Counted from the first letter of the stretch, positions 26,590 to 36,407 are shown. The stretch: 64,000 nucleotides of DNA from an uncultured Bacteroidales bacterium (GCA_902800305.1 CADCDP010000003.1:62001-126000); one strand, 5' to 3'. Numbers and translations are program-made. The notes: generated by a model from the sequence alone, not told the origin.

Positions 26590-27507
26590 TCATATTATTC
26601 CTTCTTGTTTCAAGATTCGTTTTAAGTCACTTGCAAAAACAGATGAGTACAGTCTTGCTCCTCTATCCCACAAGTGATTAGGATCTTTAAAGTAATCTGG
26701 GTGATCATGATATAGCCCCTCTTTATGGTAGTCTAAAAAGGGAATCTCATTTTGCGTCGCGATGCCTTTCAAGACATCATAATAATCATCATCAATTTCT
26801 GTATACATCGGAGAGACCATAAACACCAACTTTATCTCATTCTCATGACAGAGATGTATGAATTTCTGAACATACTTCAGTTTTAGGCTATCCACATTCT
26901 CTGGCGTATTCTCGTGTTCCAAATAACTTGGATAATGAGCAGGCTGAGGACTTGGTATGTATCCATTATCTCCTCCTTTATGCCTATTGATGGCAAGTCC
27001 TGCAAGATTCGAGGCTGCTTTTGCATTATATCTGTATAAATGAGATATGCGATATTTCCAATATTGACCAGCCATACGGAATATGGAGTCCGCACCTTCG
27101 TTAATCCCGAAATAAGGAGCAAAGAATGTTACAGTATTGAAGGGGTCTGCTTCCTCTTGAAAATCATTTGCCATTACTTCAAGGCATATAACTTTAGGTT
27201 TATGAACGGCCAATATGTGGTTGAGCATTAGGTAATGGGCATATATATTATTAGATGCGTCTATGCCGCCATTATACACACTGAGTCCAAGTGAATCGCT
27301 TATGATGGATGGAACATAATGCAAATTACAGCGAGAAGTTCCCATCAGCAGTACATCTTCATGAACATCATTAACCAAATATTTAATTTTAGGTCCTGAT
27401 ACATCATGCGTATGCTGATTAACCCACCACATTATCATGCCTCCTAAACGGTCAACGGCAAAAAGACCAACAGCGACAAACAATATACTTGCTAATAATT
27501 TCTTCAT
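26590..27507 (-). CDS. SGNH-like cell-surface acyltransfer/esterase partner of MBOAT
   Basis: A 305-residue protein with an N-terminal signal-anchor helix (MKKLLASILFVAVGLFAV). The block MGTSRCNLHY (about 56-65) corresponds to the GDS nucleophile region and DPNHLWDRGARLYS (about 276-289) to the Asp-x-x-His end of SGNH/DltD/AlgJ-like proteins. Such proteins take acyl groups handed across the membrane by an MBOAT protein and place them on a cell-wall or surface polysaccharide. It lies 12 nt downstream of the MBOAT gene in the same operon. Base composition is clearly more AT-rich than in the flanking genes, hinting at recent transfer. Confidence 0.74.
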   Translation of the reverse strand: MKKLLASILFVAVGLFAVDRLGGMIMWWVNQHTHDVSGPKIKYLVNDVHEDVLLMGTSRCNLHYVPSIISDSLGLSVYNGGIDASNNIYAHYLMLNHILAVHKPKVICLEVMANDFQEEADPFNTVTFFAPYFGINEGADSIFRMAGQYWKYRISHLYRYNAKAASNLAGLAINRHKGGDNGYIPSPQPAHYPSYLEHENTPENVDSLKLKYVQKFIHLCHENEIKLVFMVSPMYTEIDDDYYDVLKGIATQNEIPFLDYHKEGLYHDHPDYFKDPNHLWDRGARLYSSVFASDLKRILKQEGII

Positions 27508-27519
27508 ATCCTCAATAAT

Positions 27520-28929
27520 TTAAAACTGGAAATATATGAACTGGTCGCCTCCTAATACTCCAAATAGAATGATGTATGCAATCATCATGATAAGATAGAC
27601 ATGGCGCACAAACCATGATTTTGATTCTGCAACCCGGATTTTCCATTGGTATTCGTCAGCAAATTCTTTTGTAAGCAACACCGCCAGTGCCAATCCAATA
27701 GCAATGAAATTCGCATACTCTGGTTTGGGAGTACCTGGATTAATGAATATTCCCGTAATAACCGTAACCGCTTCAGAAAGATTGTTTGCCCTGAACAGTA
27801 TCCAAGCAAAACAAACAAGAACAAACGTCATCATCCAATGATAGAATTTTCTTACACCAGTGTATTTCTGTTTACTAACACCCAGCGCCTTTTCTATACA
27901 AAGCAATAATCCATGCAAACTGCCCCAACAGAGAAAAGTCCAGTTAGCACCATGCCAGATGCCGCTGACAACAAAGGTAACAAACAAATTGAAGTAGTTG
28001 CGCATACGACTAACTCTATTACCGCCAAGCGGGATATAGACATAGTCTTTAAACCAAGTAGAAAGCGAAATATGCCAACGATGCCAAAACTCACCTACTG
28101 TGGAAGCAAAATAAGGACGGTGGAAGTTTTCCATAAGGCGAAAGCCTAAAACACGAGCAACACCAATAGCAATCAAAGAGTAACCTGCAAAGTCCCCATA
28201 AATCTGAAATGGGAACAGCAACGAGGCGACAAGATACGATCCACCATTGTGTTTATCTACATTATTGAAAATGGTATCAACATATAGTCCACAGCGGTCA
28301 GCTAATACAAGTTTCATGAAATATCCCCACACCATTAGCCTCACACCTGCCATCACACTATCGTAATCAAAACTATGCTTCTGCTTAAATTGTGGCAACA
28401 GGTTGTTGGAACGTTCAATAGGACCTGCAACCAATTGTGGGAAAAATGACACGAACAATGCATATGTAGGGAAATCTCGCTCAACTTTTGTGGTTCCACG
28501 ATACACATCAATGGAATAACCTAAGGCTTGGAAAGTATAGAAGGATATACCTACAGGCAAAAGCAAGCTAAACTCAGGAATATCTATCCCCAAACCACAT
28601 GCATTAAATGCCGTTTCAATGTTTGCTGCCAGAAAATTATAGTACTTGAACAGAAATAGGATGGTCAGGTTTAATACTAGACTACTAACGAGACAAAACT
28701 TTTTCTTACGTTTTTCCTCAAAATGCCCGATACCAAGAGCAGCGAGATAAGTCACAATGGTGCTCGTTAGCAATAAGAGCGCATAGGCTGGTTCCCAATT
28801 CATATAGAAATAGTAGCTAGCCACAAGTAAAAATAGATTCCTTATTCTGATTTGGGCTGCAGAAATGCAGAAATAAAGCAAGCACACTATTGGGAAAAAC
28901 AATAGAAACGCAATAGAATTAAACAACAT
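27520..28929 (-). CDS. MBOAT family O-acyltransferase (AlgI/DltB-like)
   Basis: About 469 residues with roughly ten membrane helices. Family signatures are LLPVGISFYTFQALGYSIDVYRG, FFPQLVAGPIERS, EFWHRWHISLSTWFKDYVYIPLGG and VSGIWHGANW, the last carrying the active-site histidine. It moves acyl groups from cytoplasmic donors through the membrane for O-acylation of an exopolysaccharide or cell-wall polymer, with the adjacent SGNH protein as partner. The start at 28929 (MLFNSIAFLLFF) is preferred over an ATG 13 codons earlier, because AlgI-type proteins begin MxFNSxxFLxFF. The gene is AT-rich and is preceded by a structured RNA-like leader. Confidence 0.92.
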   Translation of the reverse strand: MLFNSIAFLLFFPIVCLLYFCISAAQIRIRNLFLLVASYYFYMNWEPAYALLLLTSTIVTYLAALGIGHFEEKRKKKFCLVSSLVLNLTILFLFKYYNFLAANIETAFNACGLGIDIPEFSLLLPVGISFYTFQALGYSIDVYRGTTKVERDFPTYALFVSFFPQLVAGPIERSNNLLPQFKQKHSFDYDSVMAGVRLMVWGYFMKLVLADRCGLYVDTIFNNVDKHNGGSYLVASLLFPFQIYGDFAGYSLIAIGVARVLGFRLMENFHRPYFASTVGEFWHRWHISLSTWFKDYVYIPLGGNRVSRMRNYFNLFVTFVVSGIWHGANWTFLCWGSLHGLLLCIEKALGVSKQKYTGVRKFYHWMMTFVLVCFAWILFRANNLSEAVTVITGIFINPGTPKPEYANFIAIGLALAVLLTKEFADEYQWKIRVAESKSWFVRHVYLIMMIAYIILFGVLGGDQFIYFQF

Positions 28930-28984
28930 CTCTCTTCGACGCTTTTGTTTTTGTTGCCCGAGAGACACCCAAATATCGGACTAA

Positions 28985-29332
28985 TTTATAACATCTTTGA
29001 CCACATAAAGAAAGCGGGGTATCTGGCTTCTGCCTGTTCGCTATTCGCGGCCTACCACAGCCTTGGTTGTAAACAGACAGAGTGATCCCCACGCCGTTGG
29101 TATATATAATACGCTCCTAAAGGTGTGCGTGATGGCGTGGTTAGCCATCGGCACACCAACGGGAACGGTATATACCTACCCGCAGCATCTACCTCTGCAA
29201 TGTCTTCGACAACCAATTCGATTGTGGTAGTTTCGAATATCCAAAAACAGAGCGTCAGCGACGCAATTCAAAATGTAGTGCTCCCTCCTTCGGCCGCTCC
29301 TACCTTTTACAAGGTGGCTCGACGTGAGTTTG
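28985..29332 (-). ncRNA. Strongly structured non-coding RNA or 5' leader (unidentified)
   Basis: There is no convincing gene, but base pairing is extensive. One domain has GGGGTATC (29016-29023) with GATCCCC (29084-29090), and CTGCCTGTT (29030-29038) with AACAGACAG (29072-29080). A second has CCGTTGG (29094-29100) with CCAACGG (29156-29162), GGTGTGC (29122-29128) with GCACACC (29151-29157), and GATGGC (29131-29136) with GCCATC (29144-29149). TACCTTTG on the minus strand (29339-29346) would start a transcript near 29332 running towards the MBOAT gene. It could be a long leader, a 6S-like or other Bacteroidales RNA; I cannot name the family, and the strand is inferred from the promoter only. 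Confidence 0.5.
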
Positions 29333-29338
29333 CGAGTA

Positions 29339-29346
29339 CAAAGGTA
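29339..29346 (-). promoter_or_regulatory. -7 element (TACCTTTG, minus strand) for the structured RNA
   Basis: CAAAGGTA on the plus strand reads TAnnTTTG on the minus strand. No clear -33 element was seen upstream of it. Confidence 0.5.
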
Positions 29347-29472
29347 CTAATAAATCCATAATTATTAACACTTTCACTGGAAATTATAACAATTTTTGGC
29401 TTCTACTGAGAATTAAATTACCCTCACCTGCCATTTTGTTTCTTTTTCCATCTCAATTAATGGAATGGAGTG

Positions 29473-29769
29473 TTACATATGGAATCCACGGCTTCGACTT
29501 TGCTGATGTTCCTCCTTCATATCTTGAACGATATAGCAAAGTTGTCCTTTTACTCGCTCACACTCATCAGATTTCAAGAAAGGAAGTGAAGCATTGAGAA
29601 CATTGTCTGCTGCTTCCTCCTTGTCGGGCTGGCTATTCATGTAGCGTTTGACATCACACTCCTGGCGATAGGTAAAACTACGGTAGCCGGACTGAACATA
29701 GTCAATAACAGCCTTAACAGCACCTCTTAACATCAATGCTGCTGCCATCGAAAATAAAATCTTCTTCAT
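29473..29769 (-). CDS. Small putative secreted protein
   Basis: 98 residues, starting MKKILFSMAAALMLRGAVKAV, which could be an export signal although an arginine interrupts the hydrophobic stretch. The rest is polar and helical with two cysteines (DECERVKGQLC) and an Arg/Gln-rich end (EEHQQSRSRG). I do not recognise a family. A promoter-like TACCTTTG at 30044-30051 and the 69-bp tandem repeats lie upstream, giving it a repeat-filled leader of about 270 nt. Confidence 0.5.
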   Translation of the reverse strand: MKKILFSMAAALMLRGAVKAVIDYVQSGYRSFTYRQECDVKRYMNSQPDKEEAADNVLNASLPFLKSDECERVKGQLCYIVQDMKEEHQQSRSRGFHM

Positions 29770-29826
29770 TTTACCTTATATAATATATAGTTTAGAGTTT
29801 TCTATTTTACCACTTCAACCTTTTCC

Positions 29827-30047
29827 AAATCGGTTGCAAACCGAATACAGAGTAAAGCTTGCTTTGACTATGTTGAGGTGCAGCCCTGATTATCGAAATC
29901 GGTTGCAAACCGAATACAGAGTAAAGCTTGCTTTGACTATGTTGAGGTGCAGCCCTGATTATCGAAATCGGGTGCAAACCGAATACAGAGTAAAGCTTGC
30001 TTTGACTATGTTGAGGTGCAGCCCTGATTATCAAAATCGGGTGCAAA
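29827..30047. repeat. 69-bp tandem repeat, three full copies plus a 14-nt partial
   Basis: Copies start at 29827, 29896 and 29965; AAATCGGGTGCAAA at 30034-30047 begins a fourth. Copies are almost identical, with a G/T change in GGTTGCAAA versus GGGTGCAAA. The partial copy continues into CAAAGGTA, a minus-strand -7 box, while the full copies have CAAACCGA at that place, so each unit starts with a damaged version of the promoter. The period is a multiple of 3, which leaves long but meaningless frames open on both strands. Confidence 0.93.
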
Positions 30048-30074
30048 GGTACGGCGATTTCAGAATTCGTACAA
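30044..30074 (-). promoter_or_regulatory. Promoter reading into the 69-bp repeats and the 98-residue gene
   Basis: TACCTTTG on the minus strand (30044-30051), with a TTGT-like element (30071-30074) about 19 nt upstream. The predicted start is near 30037, at the edge of the repeat array. Confidence 0.55.
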
Positions 30075-30226
30075 TACCTTAAAATTAGTAAAAATGTGTG
30101 GTGGCTTGCCTGTATCATACTACTTGATACCTATTTCTCATCGTTCCATACTCATTTAACTGCTTCTTGATACCTAAAATTGATGAGAAGGGAGGGAGGG
30201 ATGATGGATGCTATGGGGGAAAGAAA

Positions 30227-30265
30227 GAGGTTGATGCGGTGTTTGCATAACACCGCATCAACCTC
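30227..30265 (-). terminator. Perfect 17-bp hairpin after the GH8 gene
   Basis: 30227-30243 pairs exactly with AACACCGCATCAACCTC (30249-30265) around a TGCAT loop. On the minus strand the stem is followed by TTTCTTTC, so it probably ends the GH43-GH8 transcript. Its GATGCGGTGTTTGCA core resembles the core of repeat element A. Confidence 0.65.
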
Positions 30266-30299
30266 TCTCAGTTGTATTTTCGTCTTGATTTTGTCTCTA

Positions 30300-31622
30300 T
30301 CACTCCCCTTTGGGGAAAATCACTCTGTATTTTCCGCTTAGGTGCATGAAGGCAAAGAGGCGAAGGAGGCCGTCGTAGTAGGCATCAAAATAGCCATCGT
30401 CGAAGGGAACGTGCTTGGCTGTCCAAAGCGCATCGACAAACTCCTTGCTCTTGGGGTGACTGCACATCATGGAAGCTGCTGCGGTGGTGGCTACGAGGCC
30501 TATGGAATGACGGAGTTTGCGGAATCCACCTGCCTGAAGTATCTCTCCTTCCTCTGGAAGTGTACCATCTATACGATACTGGTCAACAAACGTATTGACC
30601 CCTTGGGAATAGAAGAAGTTTTGAATACGCTCTCCATATTGCCGTTGCCAATCGCGGTCGGCACAACTCCACTCGTAGTCGAGGGCGATATTCATAGGTA
30701 CACGCCAAGAGTCATAGCGGAAATTGTTGCCTCCGTTGCGACGGCCTCCGAAGCCCTGCATCTGACTCCCATCGTATTGACACATATCGGGGTTTAAGCC
30801 TGTCTCTGGATGGGTGGCTTTGTGAAGGAATGCACGTGATTGGGCTGCACACTCCTTCCAGTAGTCGGAACGGCCATCATCTGCCCATCGTGCCCACACC
30901 TCATAGAAAGCAGGTATGTGGTAGGAAGGGTCGGTGAAACGCTGTCCGAAACCATCGGGCGTAAAGGTGATGAGCTTGGTGTCGGGGTCGATGAGGAAAA
31001 TCCGTTGTTTCTGAGGAGTGGCATCGGCTTGTTGCTGTCCAAATCCTCTGAAGACAGGTATGTCGGCCTCACGGGGCATGGTGCAGTTGAGGATGCGCTG
31101 TGCCTCTTTCTTGTAGTTGATGCCTGTGTTGTCACCCCAACGGTTGGAGGCAAAGAGGAGAGCCGTGATGAAATACAGCTCGCCATCGGAAGCTGCCCCT
31201 TCAGCGTTGCGAGTGCCATCGGTCTTGCAGCTCCAAGCGAAGTAACCCTCACGAGGCCCCTCCTGATGCTGCATATACCGTTTGCTCCAACGCCACAAAC
31301 GGTCGAAGATGTCTTTCTTGTCCAACTGCACAGCAATCATCATGCCGTAGGACATTCCTTCGGTGCGAGCGTCATTGTTTTTAATGTCAGACACATATCC
31401 CATCGAGTCGCCCACCTCGAAATATACTTTATTAGGGCCAAAGAAGACATCGTTGAACACTTCCTCCACTTTGGCTTCCACCTCCTTGGGTGAATAGCCC
31501 ATCTCGACAAAGAGGTTGCGATACTGATGAGTTTCGAAACCACCTTTGTCCCACGGTTTGTACGTTTGTGCTTGTGTTACCATCGATACGCACAGGAATA
31601 ATATAGAAATCGCGTGTTTCAT
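30300..31622 (-). CDS. Glycoside hydrolase family 8, exo-oligoxylanase-like
   Basis: About 440 residues with the signal peptide MKHAISILFLCVSMVTQAQ supporting the start at 31622. The GH8 catalytic acid motif ARTEGMSYGMMIAVQLD is present, followed by RLWRWSKRYM and GEGxFAW-like (REGYFAWSCKTDG), and the DGELYFITALLFA stretch holds the second acidic position. The (alpha/alpha)6-barrel length and the RFTDPSYHIPAFYEVWARW region match reducing-end xylose-releasing exo-oligoxylanases (Rex) better than chitosanases or endoglucanases. It would cut xylo-oligosaccharides in the periplasm or at the cell surface. It lies 78 nt behind the GH43 gene in the same direction, so the pair probably shares a transcript. 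Confidence 0.86.
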   Translation of the reverse strand: MKHAISILFLCVSMVTQAQTYKPWDKGGFETHQYRNLFVEMGYSPKEVEAKVEEVFNDVFFGPNKVYFEVGDSMGYVSDIKNNDARTEGMSYGMMIAVQLDKKDIFDRLWRWSKRYMQHQEGPREGYFAWSCKTDGTRNAEGAASDGELYFITALLFASNRWGDNTGINYKKEAQRILNCTMPREADIPVFRGFGQQQADATPQKQRIFLIDPDTKLITFTPDGFGQRFTDPSYHIPAFYEVWARWADDGRSDYWKECAAQSRAFLHKATHPETGLNPDMCQYDGSQMQGFGGRRNGGNNFRYDSWRVPMNIALDYEWSCADRDWQRQYGERIQNFFYSQGVNTFVDQYRIDGTLPEEGEILQAGGFRKLRHSIGLVATTAAASMMCSHPKSKEFVDALWTAKHVPFDDGYFDAYYDGLLRLFAFMHLSGKYRVIFPKGE

Positions 31623-31640
31623 ATTGTCTTCACTCTGTAT

Positions 31641-31692
31641 CATTTATCATTTGTCATTTATCATTTAGCGCAGCGATATTTATCATTTAGCG
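31641..31692. repeat. Element C between the GH43 and GH8 genes
   Basis: An ATTTATCATTTGTCATTTATCATTTAGCGCAGCG-type stretch (31641-31675) is followed by a second ATTTATCATTTAGCGCAGCG (about 31677-31698). Its reverse complement matches 22687-22724 in the giant gene. Confidence 0.7.
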
Positions 31693-31700
31693 CAGCGATT

Positions 31701-34547
31701 TCACTCAAACATCCACCAGTCGAAATTGAATGTGCCATTGAGCTTTTCGAAGTGCAGATAGAGGTCGTGAACACCTTTCACGTTATCGACCTTCGTGCTG
31801 AAGGTCTTGAACTTCTCATCACCACCTGTTGCCTTCACTGCCACACGACCAATCTCCTTTCCTTCGATGCCATCGATGCGCAGGGCAATCTCACCACTAC
31901 CCTTTGCAGAAGCGACACTTGCCAGGAACTTTTTAGCTCCAGCACTGCCGAAGTCAACGCCACGGACACGGATATACTCACCCTCGTCGATGTCGGTGAT
32001 GAACATGTTGACACGACCTACCGAGTAAGGCATATCCTTCACCACACCCGTATTAGCAATGCCCATCTTTTGACTCTTCAAGCCCTTACCCCAAGCCATC
32101 GTCTCTGCCTCCACACGCTTGTAAGGATTGAGGCTCAGAATCTGCCTCATCGGCTCTTGGTCAAGCCAATAAGGAATCTCCTGAATGGTGCCGTCAGCAT
32201 TGTAGGTTATCTCCTGACCGCTCACCGAACGACGCTCATGGTGCTCCCATGTGTCGATGTGCATGATGTCGTAGTTTTGACCAAACACGTAGGTCTTGCC
32301 CTTGTAGTCGCAGATACCAGGATGGTTACCACGGTCACGCTCCGTAGGACGCATGATGTAACCCTTTTCTTCCCACTTTCCGTTGGGGCTGTCAGCCATC
32401 GCATAACCCAAAGCCTCTGGGCAACAAGTGGATGCGTAGGCCATGTAGTAGTGACCATTACGCTTGTAGAACCAAGGTCCCTCCTGATAGTGCTGCACCG
32501 CCCATGTGGCTTTCTGCTCCCATGGCACTCTGAGGTTGATTTTTGAACCTTCTTCCTTGACAGGGCGCATCAAACCATCCTGATGATTGAGCACGTAGAT
32601 GTCACCTTTGGTCGAAATCATGTCTTCGTTCAACTTGACGTAATAAGTGTGAGGATTACCCCAAAACATATATGCCTGTCCATCATCGTCGATAAACACG
32701 GATGGGTCGATGTCATCCCAATGCTCCTTCTGCCATACAAGTGGCTCACCGAGTGGGTCTTTGAAGGGACCGTAAGGAGAATCAGCCACTAACACGCCGA
32801 TGCCATGACCATGAAGGGGGGCATAGAGATAGAACTTTCCATTACGCTCCACGGTTTGAATCGCCCATGCACCGTTTTCACGACTACGCCACTCGAAATC
32901 ACGGAGGGAAGCCACAGCACCATGCTCTGTCCAGTTCACCATGTCGGTGGTTGACCAGAGCAACCAGTCATACATGAAGAAACCTGCAGAATTACGCTCG
33001 TTGGCATCTGGAATATCCTCAGGATGAGCATCGTGGGAAGTATAGAGGAACAGCGTGTCGCCCACCACCAATGGCGAGGGGTCTGCCGTATATTTTGTGG
33101 TGAAGAGTGGCATGTTGCACTCCTCTATGCCACGGAACTTCCACCAGTCGAAGCTACAAACCTTCACACCTTTCCTGCCTCGGAAAATGAAATAGAGGTC
33201 GTGTGTGCCCACTACAGGAGTACGGAGGTCAACCACTTTTTCCTCCCATTTTTCCCAACCACCTGTGTGACCCACTTCGAGCCGTGCAATTACCTGACCT
33301 TCAAGGCTATCAATACGCACCTCAATGGCACCACCTCGCAAGGCACTGGCAACGCTGGCCGTGAAGGTGCGGGGCACTTTCTTACCGAAGTTGACAGCTT
33401 GCAACTTGATGTAGTCGCCATCGTGAGTATCAGAGATATACACACCCGTCTCATCGTTCCACTCACTCTTGATGCCCTTGGAGAAAGCCATCGTCTCAGC
33501 TTCCACTCGCTCGTATGGATTGAGGGTAGCGATGGGGTCAACACCCTTGTCTGTAGGCAGAATCGTGGGGAAGGTACCATCCGCATTGAACTGAAATTCC
33601 TCCACAGCGACACTACGTCCGAAACCTCCACCACCTGGCAGTTTGCCTGTGTGATAGAAGAAGTAGTCGTGACCTTTAAAACGCTCATAACCACAATGGT
33701 TCGTGAAAGAACCCGTACCACCCTCTGGCATGATGGTTCCCTTGTATATCCAAGGCCCTGTAGGAGTTGGAGCCTCAGAATAAGCAATGTGCTCAGGCAC
33801 ACCACCAGCAGCATACAACAAATAGTAGCCCTTGGTTGCCTTAGCTCCTTTCTTTACAGCAGCCATCTGAGGCTTCTTCATAATCCAAGGCCCTTCCGTG
33901 TAGGTGTCCTTATACTTCTTATTTTTATCTCGCTTAGTCATATCTGGCGCACCGAAACCCTCTTCCGTCATCTCCAAGAGGGTCACTTCACCATTGAGAC
34001 TCACCATGTCCTCGTTGAGCTTCACACAATAGACACGAGGGTTACCCCAATAAAGCCAAGCCTGACCATCATCATCGATGAACACCGTGGGGTCGATGTG
34101 ATCCCAACTGCCATTTTCATAGAGCGGTTTCCCAATGGCATCGCGGAAAGGACCTGTGGGAGAATCTGCCACAGCCACACCAATAGCCATACCGTTCGAA
34201 AGACGTGAATGGGCACAGATGTACCAATAGAACTTTCCATTGCGCTCAATACACTGGCTTGCCCATGCACGGTCGTCTGCCCAACTGAAACTCTCCAGCG
34301 CAAGAGGGCTTCCATGGTCTGTCCAGTTCACCATGTCGGCAGAACTATACACACGCCACTCCTGCATCCAGAAGAAATCGGCCTTATCTTCATCATGCCC
34401 CGTATAGACATAGATTCTGTCACCATGCACCATCGGAGCAGGGTCACTCGTACACCACGTCTGCACAAACGGATTTTGTGCCTCTGCTTGCAGGGCAAAA
34501 AGCGATGCCCCACACAGCACACTCAAAAAACGAAAGATTTTTCTCAT
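31701..34547 (-). CDS. Tandem GH43-CBM6-GH43-CBM6 arabinoxylan-degrading enzyme
   Basis: 948 residues; signal peptide MRKIFRFLSVLCGASLFALQAEA. Two five-blade GH43 propellers each keep the acidic triad. First: base Asp35 in CTSDPAP, DHIDPTVFIDDDG, and acid Glu in YTEGPW. Second: YTADPSPLV, DDIDPSVFIDDDG and YQEGPW. Each is followed by a CBM6-like domain beginning NPYERVEAETMAFSKG / NPYKRVEAETMAWGKG and ending SFDWWKF / NFDWWMF. GH43 enzymes of this type remove arabinose or xylose from arabinoxylan. The two halves are clearly an internal duplication with divergent inserts (the first contains KKGAKATKG). Together with GH8 and the CE6-like esterase it makes a small xylan-use locus. Confidence 0.92.
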   Translation of the reverse strand: MRKIFRFLSVLCGASLFALQAEAQNPFVQTWCTSDPAPMVHGDRIYVYTGHDEDKADFFWMQEWRVYSSADMVNWTDHGSPLALESFSWADDRAWASQCIERNGKFYWYICAHSRLSNGMAIGVAVADSPTGPFRDAIGKPLYENGSWDHIDPTVFIDDDGQAWLYWGNPRVYCVKLNEDMVSLNGEVTLLEMTEEGFGAPDMTKRDKNKKYKDTYTEGPWIMKKPQMAAVKKGAKATKGYYLLYAAGGVPEHIAYSEAPTPTGPWIYKGTIMPEGGTGSFTNHCGYERFKGHDYFFYHTGKLPGGGGFGRSVAVEEFQFNADGTFPTILPTDKGVDPIATLNPYERVEAETMAFSKGIKSEWNDETGVYISDTHDGDYIKLQAVNFGKKVPRTFTASVASALRGGAIEVRIDSLEGQVIARLEVGHTGGWEKWEEKVVDLRTPVVGTHDLYFIFRGRKGVKVCSFDWWKFRGIEECNMPLFTTKYTADPSPLVVGDTLFLYTSHDAHPEDIPDANERNSAGFFMYDWLLWSTTDMVNWTEHGAVASLRDFEWRSRENGAWAIQTVERNGKFYLYAPLHGHGIGVLVADSPYGPFKDPLGEPLVWQKEHWDDIDPSVFIDDDGQAYMFWGNPHTYYVKLNEDMISTKGDIYVLNHQDGLMRPVKEEGSKINLRVPWEQKATWAVQHYQEGPWFYKRNGHYYMAYASTCCPEALGYAMADSPNGKWEEKGYIMRPTERDRGNHPGICDYKGKTYVFGQNYDIMHIDTWEHHERRSVSGQEITYNADGTIQEIPYWLDQEPMRQILSLNPYKRVEAETMAWGKGLKSQKMGIANTGVVKDMPYSVGRVNMFITDIDEGEYIRVRGVDFGSAGAKKFLASVASAKGSGEIALRIDGIEGKEIGRVAVKATGGDEKFKTFSTKVDNVKGVHDLYLHFEKLNGTFNFDWWMFE

Positions 34548-34578
34548 TGTAAATTGGGTTTTGGTTTTATTTTGTGTG

Positions 34579-34586
34579 CAAAGGTA
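34579..34586 (-). promoter_or_regulatory. -7 element (TACCTTTG, minus strand) for the GH43-GH8 operon
   Basis: CAAAGGTA on the plus strand gives TAnnTTTG on the minus strand, with a start near 34572, about 25 nt before the ATG. No -33 box was found at the right distance, consistent with a regulated promoter. Confidence 0.6.
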
Positions 34587-34587
34587 A

Positions 34588-35727
<1,140 letters not shown>

Positions 35728-35760
35728 GCATACTTTACTAACTAAAAACTCTAACAAACT

Positions 35761-36300
35761 ATGGCTAAAGAACTGAAAGGCACAAAGACAGAAGCGAATC
35801 TTTGGGCAGCGTTCGCTGGCGAATCGCAAGCACGCAACAAGTACACTTACTATGCCTCGAAAGCCAAGAAAGACGGCTACGAGCAGATTTCCGAACTCTT
35901 CACCGAGACAGCCGAGCAGGAAAAGGAACACGCTAAACTCTGGTTCAAACTCATCCACGGCATCGGCTCCACAACAGAAAACCTACAAGATGCCGCACAA
36001 GGTGAGAACGACGAATGGACAGACATGTACCCACGCATGGCCAAAGAAGCCCGTGAGGAAGGTTTCGACGACATAGCCGACCTCTTCGAAGGCGTGGCAG
36101 CCATCGAGAAAGTGCATGAGGAGAAGTACAAGAAACTCCTCCAGAACATCGAGCAGGAAATCGTCTTCTCCCGCGATGGCGACTGCATCTGGCAATGTCG
36201 CAACTGCGGACACATCCACATCGGCAAGCAAGCACCCCAGCTCTGCCCCGTCTGCAACCACCCTCAAGCCTTTTTCGAGTTGAAGAAAGAGAACTACTGA
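35761..36300 (+). CDS. rbr: Rubrerythrin
   Basis: A 179-residue cytoplasmic non-heme iron protein that reduces hydrogen peroxide in anaerobes. The four-helix diiron domain has the ligand helices AFAGESQARNKYTYYA, TAEQEKEHAKLW, EGFDDIADLFEGVAAIEKVHEEKY (EExxH-type) in the expected order. The C-terminal rubredoxin-like domain has both iron-binding pairs, CRNCGH and CPVCNH. Length matches classical rubrerythrin. No separate promoter is obvious in the 33-nt gap after the esterase gene; it may be expressed from the esterase promoter or from a site inside that gene. Confidence 0.96.
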   Translation: MAKELKGTKTEANLWAAFAGESQARNKYTYYASKAKKDGYEQISELFTETAEQEKEHAKLWFKLIHGIGSTTENLQDAAQGENDEWTDMYPRMAKEAREEGFDDIADLFEGVAAIEKVHEEKYKKLLQNIEQEIVFSRDGDCIWQCRNCGHIHIGKQAPQLCPVCNHPQAFFELKKENY

Positions 36301-36348
36301 CAAACTTTCGTAGGGGAAAAAACTTCATGAAAGTAAAGACATCATAAA

Positions 36349-36380
36349 ACGGGGCGCACGGCATGGGTCGTGCGCCCCGT
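36349..36380 (-). terminator. Rho-independent terminator of the dockerin operon
   Basis: ACGGGGCGCACG (36349-36360) pairs with CGTGCGCCCCGT (36369-36380). On the minus strand the stem runs into GTTTTATG, placed 28 nt behind the stop codon of the 1954-codon gene; it may also stop transcripts from rubrerythrin. Confidence 0.83.
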
Positions 36381-36407
36381 AAATTATACATGAATGGGAA
36401 CCGCTTC

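Noticed and set aside
29125..29361. A 78-codon plus-strand frame in the structured region upstream of MBOAT
   Set aside because: It covers the hairpins, has no promoter on its strand, and its composition is not protein-like.
29827..30047. Possible CRISPR array
   Set aside because: The copies abut directly with no variable spacers and there are no cas genes nearby.
29807..30118. Open frames on both strands across the 69-bp repeats
   Set aside because: They stay open because the repeat length is a multiple of three; the predicted products are 23-residue repeats with no export signal or domain.
33024..34208. A 394-codon plus-strand frame opposite the GH43 gene
   Set aside because: It is the antisense shadow of a clearly identified enzyme gene and shows no domain.
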